Source: Lachnospiraceae bacterium
GTDB taxonomy: Bacteria > Bacillota > Clostridia > Lachnospirales > Lachnospiraceae
Assembly (NCBI GenBank): GCA_015258095.1
Contig: JABZIV010000003.1
Location: 18,693 to 82,692, forward strand
DNA length: 64,000 nucleotides
Direction of reading: 5' to 3'
Under the pieces are notes generated by a model. The model was not told where the DNA came from. It saw only the letters and a list, made by a program, of their open reading frames with translations, and searched no databases. Positions 26,166 through 34,514 of this stretch are shown one piece after another. The position numbers were made by a program, and so were the translations under genes. Every line of letters starts with the position of its first letter. Position 1 is the first letter of the stretch.

Positions 26166-27515
26166 TTATCTTCCCGACAGCATAAAGCGCTCTACAAATC
26201 CCGTGTCCACCTTTCCCTCTCGGAATGCCTCGGAACGCATGATTTTATACTGAAAATCCAGATTCGTTTCCACACCGAGTACAAGCATCTCTTCCAGAGC
26301 GACTCTCATCTTCTGGATGGCTTCCGCCCGATTCCTCCCCAGTACAAGGACCTTTGCAATCATGGAATCATACTCCATCGGAACCGTATAGCCGGTATAC
26401 AATGCCGTATCGACCCGTACGCCATTTCCCCCGGGGAGATGCAAGGCAGTAATTTTTCCGGGAGACGGCATAAAATTCTTCTCCGGAATCTCTGCATTGA
26501 TCCGGCACTCAATACTGTGCCCCAGGAAAGGAATATCCTCCTGCCTGTAACTTAGCTTTTCCCCTGCGCTGACGCGAATCTGCTCCATAACAAGGTCCGT
26601 ATTCGTGAGGAGTTCCGTAACCCCGTGTTCTACCTGAATACGGGTATTCATTTCCATAAAGTAAAACTGCCCGTCCTTATCCATAATAAACTCAATGGTT
26701 CCGGCACCGGTATACCGGACGGATGCCGCCGCCTTCACTGCCGCTTCCATCATCGCTTTCCGTGTCTTTTCAGAAACGGCGGGGGAAGGGGATTCCTCCA
26801 CGAGTTTCTGGTGATTTCTTTGAATAGAACAGTCTCTTTCTCCAAGGGCAACCACATGCCCATAACTGTCTCCCATAATCTGTACTTCCACGTGTCGGGG
26901 TTCCAGAATCAACTTTTCCAGGTACATGGCGTCATCGGAAAAGGCATTGGCGGACTCTCTTTGCGCGGTGAGGAAATCTTTCTCAAAGTCCGCTTCTTTA
27001 TAGCACTCCCGCATTCCTTTTCCGCCGCCGCCGGAGCTTGCCTTAATCATCACCGGAAAGCCCATCTTTCTTGCCTCTTCCAGAGCCTCTCCTACGTCAT
27101 AAAGAACCGATAAGGAGCCGGGAACCACCGGAACTCCCGCTTCCCGCATCCTTCTCCTGGCTTCCGACTTGGTTCCCATCTCTTCAATCACTTCCGCGGT
27201 GGGGCCGATGAAAGTAATTCCATTCTCCTCACATTTTTTTGCAAAATGGGCATTTTCCGAAAGAAAGCCATAGCCCGGATGGATGGCATCACAGCCGGTA
27301 TTTTTCGCCACCGTTAAAATGGTGTCCATATTGAGGTAAGAATTCCGTGCGGCACCCTCGCCTATACAGACCCGCTCATCGGCAAGACGCGTATGCAAGG
27401 CATCCCGATCCTCCTTGGAATAAACCGCAACAGAAGAAACCGAAAGCGCACGAAGAGCCCGAATCACCCTTACGGCAATCTCCCCTCGATTTGCCACTAA
27501 AACCCGTTTAAACAA
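26166..27515 (-). CDS. accC: Biotin carboxylase
   Basis: A 449-residue ATP-grasp biotin carboxylase that carboxylates the biotin of AccB-type carriers. It has LVANRGEIAVRVIRALR, HPGYGFLSEN, the glycine-rich KASSGGGGKGMRE loop, EKLILEPRHVEVQIMGD and FMEMNTRIQVEHGVTE. Its place inside a 5-oxoprolinase operon, next to a carrier gene but with no carboxyltransferase alpha/beta subunits nearby, suggests it works with PxpB/PxpC rather than only in fatty-acid synthesis. Confidence 0.94.
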   Translation of the reverse strand: MFKRVLVANRGEIAVRVIRALRALSVSSVAVYSKEDRDALHTRLADERVCIGEGAARNSYLNMDTILTVAKNTGCDAIHPGYGFLSENAHFAKKCEENGITFIGPTAEVIEEMGTKSEARRRMREAGVPVVPGSLSVLYDVGEALEEARKMGFPVMIKASSGGGGKGMRECYKEADFEKDFLTAQRESANAFSDDAMYLEKLILEPRHVEVQIMGDSYGHVVALGERDCSIQRNHQKLVEESPSPAVSEKTRKAMMEAAVKAAASVRYTGAGTIEFIMDKDGQFYFMEMNTRIQVEHGVTELLTNTDLVMEQIRVSAGEKLSYRQEDIPFLGHSIECRINAEIPEKNFMPSPGKITALHLPGGNGVRVDTALYTGYTVPMEYDSMIAKVLVLGRNRAEAIQKMRVALEEMLVLGVETNLDFQYKIMRSEAFREGKVDTGFVERFMLSGR

Positions 27516-27623
27516 ATTCTCCTCCTTATCGATACAGTTCTTCTTCTCCTACAAAGTATCCTACAAAATAGAAACGTATCTCTTTTCGATTCGGAAAGAA
27601 GAAAAGATCCTTTTCCCTTTTTC

Positions 27624-28079
27624 TTACAGTTTTTTCACACGGAAGAGGGGTTGCCCATACTCCACCTTCTGCTCATTGGAAACGAGTACCGCTTCAATTT
27701 CACAATCGAAATCCGCCGTGATTTCATTCATCATTTTCATCGCTTCGAGGATACAAACGGTATCTCCCGCCTTCACCGTATCTCCCACCTTCACAAAAGC
27801 GGGAATGGTAGGCCCTTTTGCAGAATAGAAGGTGCCTACAATAGGACTCACGATGTGCACTTCATTGTCCTCCTCCGTACTCCCCGCGGAGGATGCCGCC
27901 TCTTCCTTCTCGGAAGGCAGGGCAGAAACCGCACTGACCATACTTCCGTTTGCCAGTACCGGAGGATTATCCAGCTTGCTCATCGTAATCTTAAAATCGC
28001 CATCCTTAATGGACATGGTATTTAAGGAAGAATCCTCCATAATCTTAACCAGTCCTTCTAATTTCTCTAAATCCAACAT
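27624..28079 (-). CDS. accB: Biotin carboxyl carrier protein
   Basis: A 151-residue carrier. The C-terminal lipoyl/biotinyl domain has IVGTFYSAKGP, VGDTVKAGDTVCILEAMKMMNEI with the biotinylated lysine, and VEYGQPLFRV. An N-terminal helix and a Ser/Ala/Glu-rich linker (residues 45-75) precede it. It lies between pxpC and accC and is the natural partner of the latter. Confidence 0.93.
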   Translation of the reverse strand: MLDLEKLEGLVKIMEDSSLNTMSIKDGDFKITMSKLDNPPVLANGSMVSAVSALPSEKEEAASSAGSTEEDNEVHIVSPIVGTFYSAKGPTIPAFVKVGDTVKAGDTVCILEAMKMMNEITADFDCEIEAVLVSNEQKVEYGQPLFRVKKL

Positions 28080-28141
28080 TCTATTCTACTCTCCTTAATG
28101 CGCTGTAGTTTCCATCTACTCCTTATGAAGTAAAGCGGGGG

Positions 28142-29149
28142 TTAAGCAAAAAGCTTCGACAATCTCTTCGCGGCAAGTCTGCATTCCAATACTTCCTTAC
28201 AAGGTTTATGAATGATTTTCCGCATATCCTGCAACTCTTTCTCTTCATGCAGAAGAAGCCGCTGTGCCTCTTCCACCGTAACCGCCACAAAACGAATCTT
28301 ATCGTCCATTCTTCTTTGCACAAGCTTCGGTAAATCCACGGAAATCACCGTTGCAATCTTTCCATACCCTCCCGTAGTCTGCCGGTCAGCCAGTAGAATA
28401 ATCGGCTTTCCGTGAGAGGGAACCTGGATGGAACCCAGGGCGATTCCGTCAGAAATAATATCCGACCCCCTCTTGCTTTCGATATAGGCGCCTTCCAGAC
28501 GCATCCCCATCCGGTCAAACTCCGCGCCGACCATATATTCCGTCTCCAGAAAGCTCTTTATCCCTTTCTTGGAAAATACTTCCTCCTCTGGTCCCAAAAT
28601 CACACGGATTGTGGCTTTATTTTCCTCATATTCTTTTAACGGAAGCGTTCGGGAAAGGAAAGTCGGAAGGTAGATCCGTCTCGTGATACGCGTCTCGATA
28701 TAATCTCCGTCCTCCAGCTTTCTTCCTTTAAATCCGCCAATCCGGCACTTTAAGTTCGTAGAACGGGAACCCATCACCACCGGTACTTTAAGGTAGTTCG
28801 AAAAAGCAATGTAACAGCTTCTTCCGCTTCGGGCGGAACCCAGTTTCAAGACATCCCCTTCCGCCACATAGAGTGCGGTATACATCGGCACTTCTTCATC
28901 ATTGATTTCCGGTCGGAAGTCTCCCCCCGTAATGGAGATAATCATCGGCGCGGTAAACTCCAGGGTCGGTCCGATTAAAGTACACTCCAGCACCGCTTCA
29001 TTTTCCGGATTGTCCAGAAGCAGGTTTGCAATACGAAAAGCCCGCCTGTCCATTACCCCGTTCACATTGAAGCCCTGTGCCTGGTAGCCGTTTCTTCCGA
29101 GGTCCTGCACCGTCGTGAGCAGTCCTCCTTTGATTACACGAAATCCCAT
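28142..29149 (-). CDS. pxpC: 5-oxoprolinase subunit C (KipA family, biotin-dependent carboxyltransferase-like)
   Basis: A 335-residue protein of the urea-amidolyase-related KipA family. It begins MGFRVIKGGLLTTVQDLGRNGYQ and carries SRSTNLKCRIGGFKGR and the C-terminal RQTTGGYGKIATV motif. The ATG at 29149 has GGGGGAG upstream and directly follows the pxpB stop; a longer frame to 29179 would overlap pxpB. It works in complex with PxpB. Confidence 0.92.
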   Translation of the reverse strand: MGFRVIKGGLLTTVQDLGRNGYQAQGFNVNGVMDRRAFRIANLLLDNPENEAVLECTLIGPTLEFTAPMIISITGGDFRPEINDEEVPMYTALYVAEGDVLKLGSARSGRSCYIAFSNYLKVPVVMGSRSTNLKCRIGGFKGRKLEDGDYIETRITRRIYLPTFLSRTLPLKEYEENKATIRVILGPEEEVFSKKGIKSFLETEYMVGAEFDRMGMRLEGAYIESKRGSDIISDGIALGSIQVPSHGKPIILLADRQTTGGYGKIATVISVDLPKLVQRRMDDKIRFVAVTVEEAQRLLLHEEKELQDMRKIIHKPCKEVLECRLAAKRLSKLFA

Positions 29150-29150
29150 C

Positions 29151-29876
29151 TTACTCCCCCTTGTGCCACCGCACTTCATAGCGGTCCTCTGCTACTGCTT
29201 CTTCTATTTCCTGATACTCTTTCAGGGAAATGGGACAGAAACGAATGTACTCTCCTGCTCGCGTAAGAATCGGTTCCTTCTTTAAGGGGTCGTACATCTT
29301 CACCGGTGTTTTTCCGATAAGGCGCCAGCCTCCCGGCGAATCCACAGGATATACACCGGTCTGGGAGCCTCCTATCCCTACGGAACCTGCCGGAATCCGA
29401 AGTCGAGGACTATCCAGACGATTGGTATGTAACGCTTCCGGAAGACCGCCGAGATAAGTAAATCCCGGCAGGAAACCCAACATATAAATCAGATAGTCTA
29501 TCGAGCTGTGCTTCTCAATCACTTCTTCTACCGTTAAGGAGGACTTCTCCGACACAAAATCGAGATCGGGACCAAAATCTCCACCATAACAAACCGGAAT
29601 CTCCCAGACCTTTTTCTCCATACTTTCCACCCTGGTGTCCATCTTCACAAGGGAACGAAGCCTTCGGAACAGTTCCTCATAGCGAATCACCAGGGGATTA
29701 TATTCCACCAGCAGGGATGCATACGCCGGAATCATATCCACGATCCCCTCTATCTGTTGCATCTTGATGAGTTGTACCGTCGCACTGATACGACGATTCA
29801 CTTCTTCACTTATTTCCTGTTGAAATTGAATCAGTATGGCAGAATCCCCTGCTGCAACCACTCTTACCTTTTCCAT
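29151..29876 (-). CDS. pxpB: 5-oxoprolinase subunit B (KipI family)
   Basis: A 241-residue KipI-family protein. It shows GDSAILIQFQQEIS at the start, the YGGDFGPDLDFV block, YLIYMLGFLPGFTYLGGLP and SVGIGGSQTGVYPVDSPGGWRLIG near the end. In Bacillus the homologue also inhibits the KinA kinase, but the complete pxp set here points to 5-oxoproline metabolism. Confidence 0.93.
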   Translation of the reverse strand: MEKVRVVAAGDSAILIQFQQEISEEVNRRISATVQLIKMQQIEGIVDMIPAYASLLVEYNPLVIRYEELFRRLRSLVKMDTRVESMEKKVWEIPVCYGGDFGPDLDFVSEKSSLTVEEVIEKHSSIDYLIYMLGFLPGFTYLGGLPEALHTNRLDSPRLRIPAGSVGIGGSQTGVYPVDSPGGWRLIGKTPVKMYDPLKKEPILTRAGEYIRFCPISLKEYQEIEEAVAEDRYEVRWHKGE

Positions 29877-29939
29877 AATCCATTCCTTTTGTATTCATTT
29901 TTTTGTGCATTCCTAAGTTGTCCCGTGCCTTCTCTACTC

Positions 29940-31133
29940 TTAAAACAACTTCAAAGCGGAAAGAGAACGGACGCCGACATAAGCGGATAAAACGACGACC
30001 AAAACTCCCAGGAAGAACAGGAGTTTAGGATGCTTATACCCTTCTCCCATAATACTCTTTTTCTGCGATGCGACAAGACAAGTTCCCAGCGTAATCGGTA
30101 AAATAAGTCCGTTTAATGCACCGGCAAGGACAAGAAGACTCGCCGGTTTTCCAAGAAAAGCCATCACCAGTGTGGAAATCACGATAAAAGCAATCGTCCA
30201 GGCATTTTCTTTTTCCGCTATTTTTTTAGAAAAGGTCTTTAAAAAACTGACCGAGGTATAGGCAGCACCGATAATCGAGGTAATTGCCGCACAGGTAAGC
30301 ACAAGTCCGGAAAAGCGCCTTCCGATTTCTCCCGCACCCTGGAAGAAGGCATCCGCTGCCGGATTCTTCGCGTCCAGTGTCACACCGCGAATCACTACAC
30401 CGAGAACCGCGAGGAAAAGAAGAACCCGCACAATCGTTGCTACAATCATTCCCATTACGGCTGAATACTGAATATCCTTCAGTTTTTCTTCTCCGGTGAC
30501 GCCGGCATCAATCAAACGGTGCGCTCCGGCAAAAGTAATGTATCCGCCTACCGTACCGCCAAGAAGGGTAAGAATTGCCGGAACCAGATTGCCTATACTT
30601 TCTTCCGGTAAAATCGTATTCTTGGTCGCATGGAGTAGAGGCGGCTTAACCATAACAATCACAATCAAAATCACAAGAATCATAAGACCACCCAGAACCT
30701 TAACCAGCTTATCCATGATTCCCTTCGCATCTTTGGAAAGGAAAACCAGCACGGCAAGACCGCCGGCAAGGAAATACGAAATCTGTACGGGAATTCCTAA
30801 AGTAGTCTGAATACCGAGTGCACCGCCACCGACGTTACCAATATTAAAGACAAGTCCTCCGAGCACAATCAAAAAAGAAATAAAATAGCCCAGTCCCGGA
30901 AGTAGCCGATTCCCGACCTCCTGTCCACGCAGTCCGCTCACACAAAGTACTCTCCAGATATTTAACTGCGCCACAATCGAGAGAAGAACGGAAAGCAGAA
31001 TCACAAAGCCGAAGCTTCCTTTAAAGTCTCCGGTGAACTTCGCTGTCTGTGTCAAAAACCCCGGTCCTATGGCGGAAGTTGCCATCAAAAATGCCGCTCC
31101 AAGCAGCGCACCACTTTTTGTTTTTCCTTTCAT
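29940..31133 (-). CDS. NRAMP-like transporter linked to 5-oxoprolinase (YcsG-type)
   Basis: A 397-residue membrane protein with about eleven hydrophobic segments, of the divalent-metal NRAMP superfamily. Family marks are ATSAIGPGFLTQTAKF in the first segment and FAGAHRLIDAGVTG in the middle. The canonical NRAMP metal motif DPGN is replaced by AIGPGF here, so transport of divalent metal is doubtful; the Bacillus homologue ycsG sits in the same operon (ycsFG-kipIA), suggesting an organic substrate such as an amino acid. It is the first gene of the operon and has a good promoter. Confidence 0.85.
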   Translation of the reverse strand: MKGKTKSGALLGAAFLMATSAIGPGFLTQTAKFTGDFKGSFGFVILLSVLLSIVAQLNIWRVLCVSGLRGQEVGNRLLPGLGYFISFLIVLGGLVFNIGNVGGGALGIQTTLGIPVQISYFLAGGLAVLVFLSKDAKGIMDKLVKVLGGLMILVILIVIVMVKPPLLHATKNTILPEESIGNLVPAILTLLGGTVGGYITFAGAHRLIDAGVTGEEKLKDIQYSAVMGMIVATIVRVLLFLAVLGVVIRGVTLDAKNPAADAFFQGAGEIGRRFSGLVLTCAAITSIIGAAYTSVSFLKTFSKKIAEKENAWTIAFIVISTLVMAFLGKPASLLVLAGALNGLILPITLGTCLVASQKKSIMGEGYKHPKLLFFLGVLVVVLSAYVGVRSLSALKLF

Positions 31134-31194
31134 ACTGTTTCCTCCTTCTATTGAGACATATCTTTTTGTGTCTTTTATTTAAGTCTTGTTATGC

Positions 31195-31222
31195 AGTATA
31201 CTTCATTTTCTGCATTCGTCAA
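31195..31222 (-). promoter_or_regulatory. Promoter of 5-oxoprolinase operon
   Basis: Minus-strand TTGACG and TATACT with a 16-base spacer, about 55 bases upstream of the NRAMP-like start codon. Confidence 0.65.
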
Positions 31223-31393
31223 GAAAAAAGAGAAAAAGTTGCTTAAGTTTTTTTTGATAAAGAAGATACAGCATAGCGGCGCTAAGAATTATACCCTTCC
31301 TTCATTTTGACGATATTCTTTCTATATCACGCGAAACAGCATAGCTGTTCCCGGCAAAATCCGAACAAAAAATTATTTTAGAAAGGAGAACGT

Positions 31394-32179
31394 ATGGCAC
31401 TACGTCCACTCGCAAACCATGCTCGCAGCGCACAAGTACAAATCGAAAAAAACAAGCTGTCCTTTAAGTCCGGAGGAGAGAGGAAGACAGTCGAAATCAA
31501 AACCGTCAAAACGGATCGTTTCCAAGCAAGCACCGAATACCGGGAATTTGTGAAAGAACAAAAAGCAAAAGCAGAAAATCAGGGAGAAACCGTCTTTCTC
31601 AATGGAAGCTATGCCGGGTCATTCAGAAAAGACCTGAAAAACGGCGGAATACGGATTCAACTGGAAAATGCGGACGACCTCTTAAACCTTGCTGAAGACG
31701 GCTATATTGAAATGGGCGGTCAGAAAATCCTTCTTACCGATGAAGAGAAAAAGACCTTTAAAAAACTCGGAAAAGATATCCAATCGTACAACGAAATGGC
31801 AGAAAAACTCGGAAATGCCGTAAAGGATGCGGAAAATGCCAAAGAGCAGGGAGAGGCAGAGGCAAAAGCCATGCAGGAAAAGTGGAATCTGCTTAAAATT
31901 GCCATGCTTTACGGAACCGGGAAAGCGGTTAATGAAAAAGACCTGAACCATTTAAGAGAAAAAGACCCGAAACTCTACTCCGTTGCTGTATCCATGCGTG
32001 CTTTACAGGAGAAAGTGGAAGAAGATAAAGATAAAAAATCCATCCTCGAAGACGAGAAGGAAGATACGGATACGAAAGTGGAGGCAGTTCCTCTCACGAG
32101 TAAAAAAGCGGAAATTCATCTTTCCAGCGAAGGAAAGCTTATCTCTGTTCAGGCCGCGGTATCGGAACAGAGCTCTTAA
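31394..32179 (+). CDS. Unrecognised charged, helical protein
   Basis: A 261-residue protein with no signal peptide, membrane segment or recognised domain. The first 100 residues are mixed, with SFKSGGERKTVEIKTVKT near the start; residues about 115-165 are highly charged and could form a coiled coil (TDEEKKTFKKLGKDI through NAKEQGEAEAKAMQ). A further acidic, lysine-rich stretch (residues 205-235) precedes a short tail. GAAAGGAG lies eight bases before the ATG, so it is expressed. It is on the plus strand and converges on the SseB/ADP-ribosylglycohydrolase-like gene, sharing a bidirectional terminator. It may be restricted to close relatives. Confidence 0.7.
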   Translation: MALRPLANHARSAQVQIEKNKLSFKSGGERKTVEIKTVKTDRFQASTEYREFVKEQKAKAENQGETVFLNGSYAGSFRKDLKNGGIRIQLENADDLLNLAEDGYIEMGGQKILLTDEEKKTFKKLGKDIQSYNEMAEKLGNAVKDAENAKEQGEAEAKAMQEKWNLLKIAMLYGTGKAVNEKDLNHLREKDPKLYSVAVSMRALQEKVEEDKDKKSILEDEKEDTDTKVEAVPLTSKKAEIHLSSEGKLISVQAAVSEQSS

Positions 32180-32201
32180 GTTTATCCTTCCTACGAAAAA
32201 A

Positions 32202-32248
32202 ACATCTGCTCATCGGTCCCGCTAAGGGGACATGAGCGGATGTTTTTC
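32202..32248. terminator. Bidirectional terminator
   Basis: ACATCTGCTCAT pairs with ATGAGCGGATGT, extended by GGTCCC/GGGGAC, around a five-base loop. T5 follows on the plus strand and T7 on the minus strand, so it serves both convergent genes. Confidence 0.9.
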
Positions 32249-32310
32249 TATCGCGCACTGATCAATTCCATTTCCATGTGCACTTTTCAATTGAATTCCC
32301 AAGGCAATTC

Positions 32311-34281
32311 TTAATTCAACCAACGCATTTGCCACTCTTTGGCAAGTTCAAGCGCTTCTTCTTTTCCGGACAGTTCTTCCCTCCACTCTTTCGGAATGGA
32401 AGAAAGCCCGTAATGTGCAGCGGCAAGGGTGGAAACCAGGATAGGCAGATTCTTTCCCTGCTCCTTCGTTACAAAACGGAGAGATTTCTCCACGGCTTCC
32501 TGATAACTTCCGGTATGTAGGAGCACCCAGACTGCAATAAAAAGACTCTTCTCCGCACTGCCGTCCGGACTGAGCTCTTCCTCTTTTTTCTGCTTGATTT
32601 CCTCAGGATGCAAGAAGGGAAGCAGGGCGGAATAGTACGAAGCAATCTCATCATAGTCTTTCACATCTTCCCTATGCTGCGCTTTCGCTTCTTCATTCCA
32701 CTTTGCCTCTTCCTCGTCTTCCGCCTCTTCCTCTTCATAGAAAAGGCCTACATAAGAAGCCGCTGCAGAAAGCTCTTCTTCCAGGCTTTCCCCGCCGATA
32801 TGCAAAACCAGATTACGAATCATATAGCTGTAAAGTTCCGCCATAAGAAGAGCAAGCGGAGATCTGTGTGTCAGCTTTGCTCCGTCATGCAACATTTCCC
32901 GATCCAAGTCGGTAAACTGATGCGCTCTTCTGCAAAGAAGAAGAGCGAAAGGGAGCATCCTGCAAAGCACGGAATCATCGAAAAGGTCCGAGCCGACTTC
33001 CTCCGGTTTCTTTCCGGTTGCATAGTGCATGACTGCCGCATCTACCGCCTCAACACTGTCTTCTTCTTTTCCGTTCAGAAGGTAGAGTCCCTTGGACTTC
33101 CATTCATACATTTTCTCCATCATATCCTGCATGGATAGACGCTTCTCCGTATTCAAACTGTGGAACGAGGAAAGTAAGATACTGTTTATCGTCGGTCTTA
33201 GGCTAAACGCTCCCGCCTGAAAGGGAGGATCCTGAACTAAGCCCCTCTCTTTCGAAAGTCCCAGGCTTCCTCCCAGGAGAGAAGAAAGAATCATATTCTC
33301 CGCCAAATCTTTCGTAAGACTCCGCTTCTCTTCATTTTCCTTACTCAATTTATTTCGTCTTTCCCATGCATCGGAAAGCCACTGAATCAGGTTCATGCTT
33401 AAGAAGAAGGACTGAGACCAGGGATTGATAATCATCCCGTCCATTTTCCCGTTCTCGGAAATATGAATGGCCGCTTTCAATACCTCGGCAATCGGCATCG
33501 CAATGGCCGCTGTCGTTTCTTTGTTCTTCCTCACTTCTTCTCCGGAGGTAAATACCGCCATGGCATCTCTTCCGTCACTGGTACTTAGATGATTAAAATG
33601 CACCTGCCCGTCTATCGTCTCTCCCGCACTCTTCTCGGTAGAAACAATGGCGACAAGCAGTTCCGCACTCTCCTCCATGCCCGCTAAGAATCCCTGCAAG
33701 ACTTTCTCAATACCGGACCTTCTCTCCTCCTCAGGCATCTCTTGATCGTCCGCGTACTGTTTCTGCATCGCATAGTACTTTGTAATGGCGTCCATTATGC
33801 CGGCACTCCCTTTCAGCCTTTCCTCTACACGGTCCGTCCGGATCTTATTCTGAAAAGCCTGAATCGCCTCTTTCTGCATAATAAAGCTGTTACTGAACGG
33901 ATTAATCACCATTCCGGAAGCTTTCGGATGCGCTGCCAGAATATGGAGAATTTCCTCTGCGGGGAGTAAAACGGCACTGCTGTCCTGTCCTTCCCCTCCG
34001 CCTCTTTTCTCTTCTTCATCGGTAAAGACAGCGGCAAAGCTCTTCCCGTCTTCCGTCTGTAAAAACTTCAGCGTAATCTGCTGTTGTCCGTCTTTCTCTC
34101 CTGCCGGATCTGCAGCGAGAAGAAGCCCTCCTCCCTTTTGAATCAAATTTTCCAGCTCTTGAAACACTTGATTCAAGTGTTCTTGGTCTCTATGATCGGA
34201 AAACGCCAAAATCTTCTGATGCAGTCCTTCCGCCATCCTGAGGCGTGCTTTCATCTCCTCTTCCGCTAACTTCTCTGCCAT
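32311..34281 (-). CDS. Two SseB-type domains fused to a degenerate ADP-ribosylglycohydrolase-like domain
   Basis: A 656-residue soluble protein in three parts. Residues about 50-145 and 205-300 are two similar SseB N-terminal-like domains: TEDGKSFAAVFTDEEE with GMVINPFSNSFIM, and TSDGRDAMAVFTSGEE with GMIINPWSQSFFL. Residues about 325-656 follow the order of an ADP-ribosylglycohydrolase (DraG/ARH): ILSSLLGGSLGL, INSILLSSF, MYEWKSKGLY, LCRMLPFALLL, LTHRSPLALLMAE and TLAAAHYGLSSIPKEW. The metal motifs expected there are changed: TDDT reads LRPT and GGDTDT reads GKNLPI, so hydrolysis is unlikely. It is preceded by GGAGG and a hairpin-rich leader. A role in sensing or binding ADP-ribosylated ligands is inference; it may also be misassigned if the fold similarity is only superficial. 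Confidence 0.75.
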   Translation of the reverse strand: MAEKLAEEEMKARLRMAEGLHQKILAFSDHRDQEHLNQVFQELENLIQKGGGLLLAADPAGEKDGQQQITLKFLQTEDGKSFAAVFTDEEEKRGGGEGQDSSAVLLPAEEILHILAAHPKASGMVINPFSNSFIMQKEAIQAFQNKIRTDRVEERLKGSAGIMDAITKYYAMQKQYADDQEMPEEERRSGIEKVLQGFLAGMEESAELLVAIVSTEKSAGETIDGQVHFNHLSTSDGRDAMAVFTSGEEVRKNKETTAAIAMPIAEVLKAAIHISENGKMDGMIINPWSQSFFLSMNLIQWLSDAWERRNKLSKENEEKRSLTKDLAENMILSSLLGGSLGLSKERGLVQDPPFQAGAFSLRPTINSILLSSFHSLNTEKRLSMQDMMEKMYEWKSKGLYLLNGKEEDSVEAVDAAVMHYATGKKPEEVGSDLFDDSVLCRMLPFALLLCRRAHQFTDLDREMLHDGAKLTHRSPLALLMAELYSYMIRNLVLHIGGESLEEELSAAASYVGLFYEEEEAEDEEEAKWNEEAKAQHREDVKDYDEIASYYSALLPFLHPEEIKQKKEEELSPDGSAEKSLFIAVWVLLHTGSYQEAVEKSLRFVTKEQGKNLPILVSTLAAAHYGLSSIPKEWREELSGKEEALELAKEWQMRWLN

Positions 34282-34309
34282 CTTTTCCTCCTACTTGTAC
34301 CCGTGCCAA

Positions 34310-34437
34310 AACGCAAAACAGCGTCCGGAACACTGTAAAACAAAACGAGATACCGCACGCTTTGCGAGCGATACTCGTTATGAATCGAAACGACTGCCGG
34401 AAACAATCGTTATCACCCAAAGTGCCCAGTTCGATTC
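34310..34437 (-). promoter_or_regulatory. Hairpin-rich leader of the SseB/ADP-ribosylglycohydrolase-like gene
   Basis: Three inverted repeats lie in the 155 bases before the gene: GAATCGAA/TTCGATTC (34382-34389 with 34430-34437), AACGAG..CTCGTT extended by TATCGC/GCGGTA with one bulge (34344-34379), and ACAGCGT/ACACTGT (34318-34336). On the minus strand the second and third are followed by T-rich runs, like attenuators. No known riboswitch signature was recognised. A probable -10 TATACT is seen near 34477-34482. Confidence 0.5.
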
Positions 34438-34514
34438 CTTAAGTCTTCTCCCCTCATTTCGGAATACCATAACAGTATAGCAGAGAAGCCAAAACGGGAA
34501 AACATTTTTCTACA

